Shown here piece by piece: positions 23,469-30,565 of a stretch of DNA of 62,140 nt. Position numbers and translations under genes: made by a program. The DNA comes from an uncultured Pelagibacteraceae bacterium. Lineage in GTDB: Bacteria; Pseudomonadota; Alphaproteobacteria; Pelagibacterales; Pelagibacteraceae. How positions within the stretch are numbered: position 1 is the first letter of the stretch; each line of letters starts with the position of its first letter. The stretch covers positions 1 through 62,140 of the forward strand of contig CACEXE010000006.1 in the NCBI GenBank assembly GCA_902563435.1, in the 5' to 3' direction. Below the pieces are notes generated by a model. The model saw nothing but the letters and a program-made list of their open reading frames with translations. It did no database searches and was not told the origin of the DNA.

Positions 23469-23776
23469 TAGATGACTCCAGCTTTTCTTAATTTATCGAC
23501 TTTGTCATTAACCTCTTGTGCTAGTCTTTGATTGTCTTTTGTAAGATCACTTATAACCATACGTTGTTGCTCTATTGTAACTTTATACTCATCTGCTTTG
23601 GCAGCTTTTATCTTCCAGTCGTATACTTCTTGTCTAAGCTCACCATTTAACTTACGGTGGATATCCTCTATTTTTTCTAGCTCTTTTATCCTTTGGTGAG
23701 ATTTAGTAACTTTATCTGTTAATATTTTTGATAAAGTTTTCTCAAATTCTAGTGCATCTTTATTTGTTGTTACCAT
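23468..23776 (-). CDS. Coiled-coil protein
   Basis: 102 residues forming almost one long coiled coil (KSHQRIKELEKIEDIHRKLNGEL, then MVISDLTKDNQRLAQEVNDKVDKL). A good AAGGAG site precedes the ATG. It lies between an oxygenase and a small gene; function unknown. Confidence 0.6.
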   Translation of the reverse strand: MVTTNKDALEFEKTLSKILTDKVTKSHQRIKELEKIEDIHRKLNGELRQEVYDWKIKAAKADEYKVTIEQQRMVISDLTKDNQRLAQEVNDKVDKLRKAGVI

Positions 23777-23778
23777 TT

Positions 23779-24411
23779 TTACTCCTTTATATTAAATTGT
23801 ATTTTACCGTCATGTTCACCTATCTCACCCTTTGGTAAAAAAGTAGCCGCTATGGAATACCTAAAGTTTTTACTATTATTCATTAATATTTGGTGCAATA
23901 TATTAGCAGGAAATATTAACAAGTTTCCTCTCTTTACAACGTGTGTCCAAGCAGAAGAATTAAATTGTGTATAATTACTAACTGGAACTGACATACAGTT
24001 TTGATATTTATAGGTAGAGAACTCAATAGCAAAGTTATCTTCTATGGAGCCGTGTGGATAGTAAACACATGTATACCAAAAGTTTCTATGATTATGCATA
24101 CCGCTGCCACATTTAGGTGCTGTTTTAGTTGCCCACATATTTATCAAACTAACATCTACGTCATAACCCATAATATTACGTACACAATCTGTTGTAATTT
24201 TTTCTAATAAGTTTTTTAGTTTTTTTAAGGATTTGAAATCTTTGAATATTTTTATACTTTTTGTCATGTATGTAGGTTGATCTTTCAACTCTTTAAAATT
24301 TAATTTTTTAACGTCATCTAAAATTTTGTCGTGATCAACATCTATGTCTTCATACAAAACATAAGCATCAGGAAAAAGAGCCTGAACTTTAGCCTTATTT
24401 CTTTCAATCAT
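23779..24411 (-). CDS. 2OG-Fe(II) oxygenase-fold protein
   Basis: 210 residues from the preferred ATG (MIERNKAKVQALFP). Beta-helix core with GSGMHNHRNFWYTCVYYPHG, an H-x-H variant of the usual H-x-D, and a distal LLIFPANILHQIL with Arg in NFRYSIAATF. This matches the phage-common 2OG-FeII_Oxy_5 pattern. Transcribed from a face-to-face promoter shared with the small terminase; the ATG is seven bases from the -10 box. Confidence 0.75.
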   Translation of the reverse strand: MIERNKAKVQALFPDAYVLYEDIDVDHDKILDDVKKLNFKELKDQPTYMTKSIKIFKDFKSLKKLKNLLEKITTDCVRNIMGYDVDVSLINMWATKTAPKCGSGMHNHRNFWYTCVYYPHGSIEDNFAIEFSTYKYQNCMSVPVSNYTQFNSSAWTHVVKRGNLLIFPANILHQILMNNSKNFRYSIAATFLPKGEIGEHDGKIQFNIKE

Positions 24412-24413
24412 AC

Positions 24414-24447
24414 TTGACACTATAGGATTGTTACTCTAAATTGTCAA
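24414..24447. promoter_or_regulatory. 34-bp face-to-face divergent promoter
   Basis: Plus: TTGACA (24414-24419), 17 bp, TAAATT (24437-24442), ATG at 24449. Minus: TTGACA (24447-24442), 17 bp, TATAGT (24424-24419), ATG at 24411. Same length and geometry as the 20727 element. Confidence 0.75.
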
Positions 24448-24448
24448 T

Positions 24449-24943
24449 ATGGGATTACCTAAAAGATTAACTGAAATGCAGAAACGATTTGCCGAACTTC
24501 TGGTATTTGGCGGACCCGATGGACCTTTAACAAAATCAGAAGCAGCAAAACTGGCGGGGTACAGCGAGAAACGTTGTAGGCAAGAAGGGTCTGAGCTTAC
24601 CAACCCTCGACTGAACCCACTTGTAGTCAAATATATTGGAGAACTTAAAGAGGAGAGATTAAAAAAATACGAAGTAAATTACGCCACCCATGTGGCAGAA
24701 CTAGGACGAATTAAAGACGCCGCTTTGAAGAAGGGAGCTTGGAGTGCTGCTGTGAATGCAGAGACGAATCGTGGAAAGGCAGCAGGATTATATATAGACA
24801 GAAAAATAATAAAAACAGGTAAATTAGAAGATCTAACAGAAGAACAGTTAGAATCAAAAATGAAACAAATATTAGAGGATTATTCACAGATTATAGACGT
24901 TACCCCCGACCCGAAAAAGATCGAGGGCAACAAAAAAGATTAA
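24449..24943 (+). CDS. terS: Terminase small subunit
   Basis: 164 residues. N-terminal helix-turn-helix (LTEMQKRFAELLVFGG, TKSEAAKLAGYSEKRCRQEGSELTNP) with the KxAxxAGYS pattern of phage small terminases, then a long helix for ring assembly and a charged C-terminus. It recognises packaging DNA and regulates the large subunit. Unusually placed on the plus strand, 4 kb from terL, from a leaderless-type promoter. Confidence 0.8.
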   Translation: MGLPKRLTEMQKRFAELLVFGGPDGPLTKSEAAKLAGYSEKRCRQEGSELTNPRLNPLVVKYIGELKEERLKKYEVNYATHVAELGRIKDAALKKGAWSAAVNAETNRGKAAGLYIDRKIIKTGKLEDLTEEQLESKMKQILEDYSQIIDVTPDPKKIEGNKKD

Positions 24944-25110
24944 TCTCGATCGTCGTCTTCGACATCTTCCTCATTATCTTCTCCAACATCGAACTCATCT
25001 TGCATTTGAAGAACGTCCATAATGTTAGCGATTTTGTTTTCTAACGCTTCGACTTTTTCTTCTAGCTCTTCGATTTTGTTTTTGCTTTCGTCTTCGTTTT
25101 TTCCGAACAT
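24940..25110 (-). CDS. Acidic coiled-coil mini-protein
   Basis: 56 residues from MFGKNEDESKNK, with a short coiled coil (IEELEEKVEALENKIANIM) and an Asp/Glu-only tail. AGGAGAG precedes this ATG, favouring it over a start 20 codons upstream. Converges tail-to-tail with terS, overlapping by four bases. Confidence 0.6.
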   Translation of the reverse strand: MFGKNEDESKNKIEELEEKVEALENKIANIMDVLQMQDEFDVGEDNEEDVEDDDRD

Positions 25111-25182
25111 GTTTTCTCTCCTTTGGTTGATTGAGGCCCCATACATACTTGCTAGTCCAAAGCCAATCAATCATTTTGTTTC

Positions 25183-25476
25183 CTATGAGATGGGTATCTT
25201 CTCCATCTTAATAATGCATCCGATAGGAAATATATTCCTGTCTGAAAAACACTCTTCTTTAGTATCGTAGGTACTAAATGTGTATAAAAACTTTTTAGTT
25301 TTTTTGTAAACATAAGCTTGAGTTAGCATAACGCATGCTTCGAACTTGTCAAACTCTTCTGCAGTGGCATGAGCTGAGTCTCCGGTAATATCAATCCAAC
25401 GGATTTGATAGAAGTAATATTTCTTTTTACTGATAACAGCATGTTTATATCTTTTCTTACGTTTTCTTTTTTTCAT
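25183..25476 (-). CDS. Hypothetical protein
   Basis: 97 residues. Very basic N-terminus (MKKRKRKKRYKHAV) then small alpha/beta part (YYFYQIRWIDITGDSAHATAEEFDKFE, CIIKMEKIPIS). ATGA overlap with the upstream micro-gene. Resembles small phage proteins of unknown role. Confidence 0.55.
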   Translation of the reverse strand: MKKRKRKKRYKHAVISKKKYYFYQIRWIDITGDSAHATAEEFDKFEACVMLTQAYVYKKTKKFLYTFSTYDTKEECFSDRNIFPIGCIIKMEKIPIS

Positions 25477-25556
25477 TTTCTTCTAGTGTACCATCTACGC
25501 TTTTTAAGAAAGTATTGGTAATGTTTATTTACAGCCCTTTTAATCTTCTTCGTCAT
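25473..25556 (-). CDS. 27-residue basic peptide
   Basis: MTKKIKRAVNKHYQYFLKKR followed by RWYTRRK. Half of the residues are Lys or Arg. It overlaps the stop of the upstream membrane gene and shares ATGA with the downstream start, suggesting translational coupling. Plausible but short. Confidence 0.45.
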   Translation of the reverse strand: MTKKIKRAVNKHYQYFLKKRRWYTRRK

Positions 25557-25740
25557 GCCATCTCTCGTTAATTTTTGAAGCCATCCACGCAGCTATCGGA
25601 ATACACAATATGAATGTTAGCTCCATTGAACGTTGTATAGAATAGTCAAAGCATCTATTCAACACTGTCGTGATTACAACTGGTAGACAACCGCCTACAA
25701 GTATTAATATCATCATTCTTATTTCAAATCTAGGTTTCAT
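25540..25740 (-). CDS. Small membrane protein
   Basis: 66 residues with two transmembrane segments (MMILILVGGCLPVVITTVL and LTFILCIPIAAWMA) and an acidic C-terminus. Lies immediately downstream of the iteron region, whose first repeat overlaps its start codon. Confidence 0.6.
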   Translation of the reverse strand: MKPRFEIRMMILILVGGCLPVVITTVLNRCFDYSIQRSMELTFILCIPIAAWMASKINERWHDEED

Positions 25741-25954
25741 AAAATGTCCATTTGGGCATGTAAAATGTCCATACCCCCTCGTATATAGTACTAAATCTCA
25801 CAAAAAGAGACTTTCTTAAACCTAAAATGTCCTTCCTTAGCCCCTATCTTGACGTCTTTATTGACTTTTTTAACCATTGGACATTTTATAGTGGACATTT
25901 TACAAAAAAATTTTTTTTAATAAAAAATAAATTTATGAAATTCAGTACTATATA
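25740..25954. other. Iteron-like AT-rich region, candidate origin
   Basis: Five copies of TAAAATGTCC: three direct (25740-25749, 25761-25770, 25823-25832) and two inverted as GGACATTTTA (25879-25888, 25893-25902). An 11-bp inverted repeat TATATAGTACT (25782-25792) / AGTACTATATA (25944-25954) brackets most of them, and an A/T-only stretch of about 35 bases follows the last iteron. No gene inside. Confidence 0.6.
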
Positions 25955-25958
25955 GAGC

Positions 25959-26174
25959 TTATTTTGCCTCATTGTCGCCATACTCTCGCCTCAAAATTGA
26001 CAACTTGCTCTCGGCGTCTTCAATTTTGCCAAGAAGCTTATCAATCTCACCCGTAACATCTATATGTTCGGGTATAATGACAGTCCGCTTCATCATGAGT
26101 CCTATTTTAGTATGGGCATCCTCTATTTCTGCCTCATATTTTTTGTATAGTGCTCTAATTATTGCTTGTTTCAT
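25959..26174 (-). CDS. Small helical protein
   Basis: 71 residues, all helical (AIIRALYKKYEAEIEDAHTKI, then KLLGKIEDAESKLSILRREYG). Located next to the putative origin and upstream of the nuclease in genome order. Function unknown. Confidence 0.55.
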   Translation of the reverse strand: MKQAIIRALYKKYEAEIEDAHTKIGLMMKRTVIIPEHIDVTGEIDKLLGKIEDAESKLSILRREYGDNEAK

Positions 26175-26181
26175 TTGCCTC

Positions 26182-26856
26182 CTAGTTGTTTTTTAGATTA
26201 TAAAACATGTCTAATCTAACTAAAAACCTATGTTTCCAGTGCCGTAGTTCGTCATCCTGTATTCTATACTCCTGGAAATATAAATCAGGTGTACATATCA
26301 TTATAACACACTGTCTAATTTTTGAATCATGCACATGGTCATGAGCCATGGCGTATGCTGCAGACTGCAAGAAATAATCATCAATCCATTCTCTCTTCTT
26401 TGGTCTGTTTGATTGTTTAAAGTCTACTATTGTTTCCATGTCATTATGCATACAAACTAAATCTGTTGTGCCTGCGTATAGACCTGGATAGTATAGTGTT
26501 ATCTCTGATCCGTAATATCCTTCAACAGGAGTCATACCAACCTCAATAACTTTGTTAGCCATCTTCTTAGTCTGTTGTCCAAGTTCCGTTAGATCTTCGT
26601 AGCCTTTACCAAGCACATAGTGCTCAAGATATTTGTGCATTGATGTACCACGCTTAGAAGATAAGTTCTTAATCTCTTCGGCTTTCTTTTCGCCAACTTT
26701 AGCTTTCCAATCTTTTAGAAACTTCTGGTCCTTGGTCCGTGATAAAATAGTCGTAACACTTGGAAGGTTATATCCATGCACATCATACGTCCGTGTTCCA
26801 TGGTTCTCGGACCTCGGAACAGTAATATAGCTGTATTTATTTATTTTCTTTAGCAC
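26182..26856 (-). CDS. RecB/Cas4-like PD-(D/E)xK exonuclease
   Basis: 224 residues. LPSVTTILSRTKD near the N-terminus, RGTSMHKYLE (His motif), YAGTTDLVCMHNDMETIVDFKQSN (catalytic Asp and D-x-K, about residues 133-155) and FLQSAAYA (Q motif). Found in phage replication/recombination modules for DNA end processing. Starts with GTG, overlapping the upstream oxygenase by 20 bases. Confidence 0.8.
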   Translation of the reverse strand: MLKKINKYSYITVPRSENHGTRTYDVHGYNLPSVTTILSRTKDQKFLKDWKAKVGEKKAEEIKNLSSKRGTSMHKYLEHYVLGKGYEDLTELGQQTKKMANKVIEVGMTPVEGYYGSEITLYYPGLYAGTTDLVCMHNDMETIVDFKQSNRPKKREWIDDYFLQSAAYAMAHDHVHDSKIRQCVIMICTPDLYFQEYRIQDDELRHWKHRFLVRLDMFYNLKNN

Positions 26857-27520
26857 GTTTAGCCTTATCCTTTAAATATTCTGGAGCAAAATTAACAATA
26901 TTATTTAAGGGAGCCGAATCGTGTACGTTACCAGACACACTGATACGTGTGCATTTAGATCTAAAAGGACTTACCCAGTGTTTTAGCCAAGCCGGAAAGA
27001 TAAACATATCCAGCTCTTCTGGGAAGTAAGACATATACGTTACAGCTTCTCTAGGTCCTTCGCCATATAAAAACTGTATACCTCCAGGTCCACAGCTCTT
27101 ACCGGTATAAGACGCATTTTCTTTTTTTAATTCTTCAGGAATATTTAAGTAAATAACAAAAGATAACTTACCATCGTGATCGTGTGGTGGGTTAAATTCA
27201 TTCTCCTTCTGGTAATTAATCCACATAGCAGACATGATATACTCAGGTCTTTTCTTATAAGGCTTACGTGTAAATCTCTCGTACGCCTGGTCATAGACAC
27301 CTAGATATTGAGACATGATAGGTATAACTTTCTTTTTCGCTTCATCAGTATAACCCGTCTCGACATCAATCTGTCCAGCTAACTTTGTTCTATAATCATC
27401 CTTATTAGATTTAGCTTCATCTAATAATAACTTCGCAAATTCGGGTTTGATCTTACATTTTACAACGCAAGGTCCCCAGTTAAATATTTCTATATTAATC
27501 TTCTCGCCTAAATTCTGCAT
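26837..27520 (-). CDS. 2OG-Fe(II) oxygenase, WGP paralogue group
   Basis: 227 residues from MQNLGEKINIEIF; AGGAACAGG precedes that ATG. Active-site region NPPHDHDGKLSFVIYL, then CGPGGIQFLY, MFIFPAWLKHWVSPF and CTRISVSGN. The N-terminal WGPCVVKCKI and the IFP-x-HW-x-PF-x-RIS pattern are shared with the 29703 and 56829 genes, so these three are paralogues. Confidence 0.82.
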   Translation of the reverse strand: MQNLGEKINIEIFNWGPCVVKCKIKPEFAKLLLDEAKSNKDDYRTKLAGQIDVETGYTDEAKKKVIPIMSQYLGVYDQAYERFTRKPYKKRPEYIMSAMWINYQKENEFNPPHDHDGKLSFVIYLNIPEELKKENASYTGKSCGPGGIQFLYGEGPREAVTYMSYFPEELDMFIFPAWLKHWVSPFRSKCTRISVSGNVHDSAPLNNIVNFAPEYLKDKAKRAKENK

Positions 27521-27668
27521 ATCCTGTTCCTTTTTTTCTATTTTTCCAACGTTTATTCCAAGCATAAACGTTCATTTTACTACCTATCATTTCTATAAAA
27601 GCATATGGGTAGTCCATAAATCTCTTATACTTATTTTTTATAAGATCTATTAAGTCAGGTATTGTCAT
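27495..27668 (-). CDS. 57-residue hypothetical protein
   Basis: MTIPDLIDLIKNKYKRFMDYP, then AWNKRWKNRKKGTGYAEF. The ATG overlaps the stop of the upstream gene as ATGA and its 3' end overlaps the oxygenase start by 26 bases. Basic, possibly nucleic-acid-binding; no family recognised. Confidence 0.6.
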   Translation of the reverse strand: MTIPDLIDLIKNKYKRFMDYPYAFIEMIGSKMNVYAWNKRWKNRKKGTGYAEFRRED

Positions 27669-27895
27669 GCCCAACCTGCACAGCCTGTAACAATCATAAA
27701 CAATGATAATAATATCATCACTGTAAAACCACTGGCTATAACTATAAATATTTTATTCACTTTTCTTAGCTCCGCTATTCTATGTTCCAAACCAGCTATT
27801 GTAGAATACATCCAACCACAATCTCTTGGTTTAATTTGTTTCTTAAACCATTTAATCGTCAGTCTTAGTGCTGCTATCTGTTTTTTGTTCGTCAT
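27665..27895 (-). CDS. Membrane-anchored small protein
   Basis: 76 residues: basic helical cytoplasmic part (LRLTIKWFKKQIKPRDCGW) and a C-terminal transmembrane helix (IFIVIASGFTVMILLSLFMIV) ending TGCAGWA. Topology resembles small phage lysis-accessory proteins; role unknown. Confidence 0.55.
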   Translation of the reverse strand: MTNKKQIAALRLTIKWFKKQIKPRDCGWMYSTIAGLEHRIAELRKVNKIFIVIASGFTVMILLSLFMIVTGCAGWA

Positions 27896-28034
27896 CTTGC
27901 TCCTTTTTATTTTTATAAAATAAATCTAAAAATTTGTAGTATGTGCTAGGATTCTCATTATCCTTGTCTGCTTGTTCTTTTGCTTTTCTCAAAGCTCTTT
28001 CTCTATTCATCTCTGCCATACTTTTATGCTTCAT
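27852..28034 (-). CDS. Small charged protein
   Basis: 60 residues: MAEMNRERALRKAKEQADKDN, then FLDLFYKNKKEQDDEQK. Start could be residue 1 or the ATG at MAEM. Overlaps the downstream gene by 44 bases and the endonuclease stop upstream by 11. Confidence 0.5.
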   Translation of the reverse strand: MKHKSMAEMNRERALRKAKEQADKDNENPSTYYKFLDLFYKNKKEQDDEQKTDSSTKTDD

Positions 28035-28392
28035 AGTGTTTTATAATTTTTTGTAACTTATCCCTCTTTGTTTTTGAAAATGGCACAATTGCTTTTGCTA
28101 TTTCTAATGCATCTCTAAAACATCTACGCCATCTGTATTGCATTTTGTAACCACCTTTTCTTGGTTTGTTAATAAGATTGCCACCAAACTCATTACAACA
28201 CCATTGTATTGTTTGTTTGTCTGTCATGACTATTTCCATCTGTATTCTCCAACAAAGATATTGACGTGGTCTATCTTTTCGTTTGCGATCCCAATACTGT
28301 TTGTATGTGACACACCCTTCACCATCAAGAAGGCCAGCAAGATAAGCAAAATTATGGGTAATGTTTCTATTTTCATGCAATAACTGGTTCAT
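28024..28392 (-). CDS. LAGLIDADG homing endonuclease, single motif
   Basis: 122 residues. The LAGLIDADG helix reads FAYLAGLLDGEGCV (about residues 15-28) with acidic catalytic Glu in DGEG; CWRIQMEIVMTDKQTIQWCCNEFGG is the usual following fold. One motif suggests a homodimer. No intron or intein signs around it, so it is free-standing. Start overlaps the lipoprotein stop (ATGA). Confidence 0.8.
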   Translation of the reverse strand: MNQLLHENRNITHNFAYLAGLLDGEGCVTYKQYWDRKRKDRPRQYLCWRIQMEIVMTDKQTIQWCCNEFGGNLINKPRKGGYKMQYRWRRCFRDALEIAKAIVPFSKTKRDKLQKIIKHYEA

Positions 28393-28523
28393 TTTACCTG
28401 TCCGAAAGTTATTCTAGCTGCTGCCTTTGCGGGATCCCATTCAAAGTCTCCCCACTCTACTTTACTGCACCCTGTTGTTAAAATAAAACTCGTAAATAAA
28501 ATTATCAACGTCCTTTTGTACAT
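28389..28523 (-). CDS. 44-residue lipoprotein
   Basis: Begins MYKRTLIILFTSFILTTGC: basic n-region, hydrophobic core and a lipobox-like LTTG-C, predicting lipidation at Cys19. The mature part is 26 residues (SKVEWGDFEWDPAKAAA...). Size resembles an outer-membrane spanin subunit (Rz1 type), but there is no adjacent inner-membrane spanin or lysin, so this stays open. Confidence 0.6.
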   Translation of the reverse strand: MYKRTLIILFTSFILTTGCSKVEWGDFEWDPAKAAARITFGQVK

Positions 28524-28680
28524 ATTTTTTTAACTCTCCTTCTGATTCACACACCCAACATTGTTTTACTTGATTGGGTCCATCTACTGTATCTATTCTA
28601 ATATAACCGTTACCACCACAGTTGTCACAAATTTTAGTTTGTTTTACCGGGATGGACAATGTAGGCCCATTTTCTGCCAT
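28462..28680 (-). CDS. Zinc-ribbon mini-protein
   Basis: 72 residues from MAENGPTLSIP, with GGAGGAAC before this ATG. CDNCGGNGYI and CWVCESEG give two CxxC pairs of the DnaJ zinc-finger type, probably binding one zinc. Its 3' end overlaps the lipoprotein start by 62 bases. Function unknown. Confidence 0.6.
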   Translation of the reverse strand: MAENGPTLSIPVKQTKICDNCGGNGYIRIDTVDGPNQVKQCWVCESEGELKKYVQKDVDNFIYEFYFNNRVQ

Positions 28681-29095
28681 GTGTTCCTCCTTTACGTGGT
28701 ACGCCTTTGGCTCTACCACCATTTATAACATTTAATCTAGAAAATCTAATTAAATGCCATTTCTGTCTAAGACCATCTGTTTGTAGATCTCTTATGCCTT
28801 TGATGTATTCTTCTATTTCTTTTTCTCTTTTTTCTACTTTATCAATTATTTTTTTATGCACATACTCCCAAGTGTGTCCAGCAAGATGACAAACAAGTTT
28901 AAAGTTTTTGTTACAACTTTTTACCCATCCTATTGCCTCTCGTGCTGGAGTTAAATCGTTTTGATACAATGCATCATCTAAAGCTTTTGCTAATACAGCT
29001 ATCCACAACTTTTGTTCTGGTTGTTTAGCTCTACCAAACAACTCTAAAGCATTACTATTTGCTGTTGCTTGACTTTTGAATTTGGATCTTGCCAT
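28634..29095 (-). CDS. Hypothetical protein
   Basis: 153 residues, basic. Helical N-terminal part (NALELFGRAKQPEQKLWIAVLAKALDDAL, then AREAIGWVKSCNKNF) and a basic C-terminus (GVPRKGGTHGRKWAY). Could bind nucleic acid; no family recognised. Its first 41 bases overlap the RHH gene. Confidence 0.55.
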   Translation of the reverse strand: MARSKFKSQATANSNALELFGRAKQPEQKLWIAVLAKALDDALYQNDLTPAREAIGWVKSCNKNFKLVCHLAGHTWEYVHKKIIDKVEKREKEIEEYIKGIRDLQTDGLRQKWHLIRFSRLNVINGGRAKGVPRKGGTHGRKWAYIVHPGKTN

Positions 29096-29249
29096 TGTAT
29101 TTCTGTGCTTTCTCGTTTGCTAAAGACTCTATCGTTTTACTAATCGACAGCGGCGTTCCGCCCGGTAATAAAACTTTCGACAGCTTCTTTAAAGTGTTAT
29201 ATGCTTCGTGTGTTAACGAAACATTTCGATATTTACTAATATCCGTCAT
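29055..29249 (-). CDS. Ribbon-helix-helix-like regulator
   Basis: 64 residues with an Arc/MetJ-like layout: strand RNVSLTHEAY, helix NTLKKLSKVLL, turn PGGTPLSIS, helix KTIESLANEKAQKY. Such proteins dimerise and repress promoters, often their own. Preceded by AAGGAGAAAGC and a consensus promoter. Confidence 0.6.
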   Translation of the reverse strand: MTDISKYRNVSLTHEAYNTLKKLSKVLLPGGTPLSISKTIESLANEKAQKYNGKIQIQKSSNSK

Positions 29250-29278
29250 GCTTTCTCCTTATGATTTTTCATGAGTAG

Positions 29279-29307
29279 AATATAGGATAATACGAGGAAA
29301 CTGTCAA
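29279..29307 (-). promoter_or_regulatory. Sigma70 promoter for the RHH-like gene
   Basis: Minus: TTGACA (29307-29302), exact 17-bp spacer, TATATT (29284-29279), then a 29-base leader with a Shine-Dalgarno. The -35 box overlaps the start codon of the divergent gene at 29307. Confidence 0.75.
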
Positions 29308-29522
29308 TGACAAAATTTATTTTAATACTACAGGTGTGTTCTTTTTTAACTGGAGAATGTAAAGCCCCTATACAACCAGAGATTACATATAACGATTGGG
29401 CTGAGTGTGCTGCTGACGCATCACTTAAAAGTTTAGAGTTGTTACAAAAAGAAGGCAAAGCTAGTGTTAATCAATATAGGTTGGCAGTCAAATTCGGATG
29501 TTATCAGGTCAACGACACTTGA
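29307..29522 (+). CDS. Small secreted-type protein
   Basis: 71 residues: hydrophobic N-terminus MTKFILILQVCSFLTGEC (signal- or anchor-like) followed by a Cys-containing helical part (YNDWAECAADASLKSLELL, FGCYQVND). Similar Cys-bearing small proteins occur in marine phages. Followed by a terminator hairpin. Confidence 0.6.
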   Translation: MTKFILILQVCSFLTGECKAPIQPEITYNDWAECAADASLKSLELLQKEGKASVNQYRLAVKFGCYQVNDT

Positions 29523-29571
29523 CAATGTGTCTAAAATGTGGCAATTATTAAATAATTTCTCACCTTTATAA

Positions 29572-29604
29572 CCTATCCCCTTTTCCCTTTCGGGATAGGT
29601 TTAT
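29572..29604. terminator. Bidirectional hairpin terminator
   Basis: CCTATCCC (29572-29579) pairs with GGGATAGG (29592-29599), followed on the plus strand by TTTATTTAT. Ends the 29307 gene; on the minus strand it lies just after the 29605 micro-gene. Confidence 0.75.
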
Positions 29605-29706
29605 TTATAAAAGTATAGCTCCAATAATAAAACCGATTACAAACCAAATAATTTCAGTTCTGTAATGCAGATGCCATATGTGAAATTTATCTATATATTT
29701 TTTCAT
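29605..29706 (-). CDS. 33-residue membrane peptide
   Basis: MKKYIDKFHIWHLHYRTEI followed by a transmembrane helix IWFVIGFIIGAILL. The start overlaps the oxygenase stop as ATGA, and a terminator follows. Similar peptides are familiar from marine phages; function unknown. Confidence 0.6.
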   Translation of the reverse strand: MKKYIDKFHIWHLHYRTEIIWFVIGFIIGAILL

Positions 29707-30281
29707 TTGTAATTAGCAGCTATGGATATTCTATTGCATTTTGATTTAAATGGAAACACCCAATGCATTAGATCTTTTGGAAAAATAAAATAATCTCCCT
29801 TTTGAGGCATGTAATTCATCTCCTGAATATGTTGATTAGTTTTAGAAACACTATATATAAAATTTAAACTACCTGGCCCTCTTGGTTTACCAACCATATA
29901 TTTTGAATTCTCTTCCATAATTTTTTTAGGTATTTCGTTTATAAATAAAACTGAAGAAAATAAACAATTGGTATGTATGTGAGGAGGTATAAAATCTCCT
30001 GATTTCATATTATTGGCCCAACAACTTACAACTTTTAAATTATGTAAATCTTTTTGATACCATGTTTTATGTGCCTCTTTAAATGCATTTAAATAAGGTT
30101 GTAAAATTTTTTGTATATTACTAGAATTAAGAACATGCATTTTACATGTTGTAATATTTTTTTCTTTTGGAAATGTATTTTTTTGAATTAGTTTTTCTAT
30201 TTTTTTAATTTCTTCATTAGTTATTTGTGTTCTAAAAAGTAATGGACCTGAATAATAAAAATTGTACTCTATATTACTCAT
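29703..30281 (-). CDS. 2OG-Fe(II) oxygenase, WGP paralogue group
   Basis: 192 residues. Core IPPHIHTNCLFSSVLFI (H-x-H in place of H-x-D), RGPGSLNFIYSVS, YFIFPKDLMHWVFPF and CNRISIAANY. N-terminal YSGPLLFRTQIT matches the WGP element of its paralogues at 26837 and 56829. Substrate unknown. Confidence 0.8.
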   Translation of the reverse strand: MSNIEYNFYYSGPLLFRTQITNEEIKKIEKLIQKNTFPKEKNITTCKMHVLNSSNIQKILQPYLNAFKEAHKTWYQKDLHNLKVVSCWANNMKSGDFIPPHIHTNCLFSSVLFINEIPKKIMEENSKYMVGKPRGPGSLNFIYSVSKTNQHIQEMNYMPQKGDYFIFPKDLMHWVFPFKSKCNRISIAANYK

Positions 30282-30553
30282 CGTGGTTCGTGTCCCCCGC
30301 AGATGTAACCAATAACTTTTTTACCATTCCATCTATGTTTGTAATGATTCTCTCCTGGTTTAGGATTCTTTTTTACAGATACCTTAACGTTTATGTCATA
30401 CCAGCTACTACAAACTAATGCATTAGAATCGTGCCAGTTGATACCATCACGTCCATTATATTCCTCTCTTGTGTTTGGTATTTCGAAAGTTGTCATTTCG
30501 ATTTTACCAAACAACGTAAGAGTTAAAAGAGTTATAGTCACAATGTTCTCCAT
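30278..30553 (-). CDS. Hypothetical, possibly exported protein
   Basis: 91 residues. Hydrophobic N-terminal stretch (IVTITLLTLTLFG) could be a signal sequence; the rest is polar with two Cys (ALVCSSWYD, GYICGGHEPR). Four-base overlap with the downstream oxygenase gene. Confidence 0.55.
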   Translation of the reverse strand: MENIVTITLLTLTLFGKIEMTTFEIPNTREEYNGRDGINWHDSNALVCSSWYDINVKVSVKKNPKPGENHYKHRWNGKKVIGYICGGHEPR

Positions 30554-30565
30554 TCAAACATAGTA

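Noticed and set aside
29246..29458. Minus-strand 70-residue ORF
   Set aside because: Antisense to the 29307 gene, which has a plausible signal sequence and terminator; the ORF crosses the 29279-29307 promoter.
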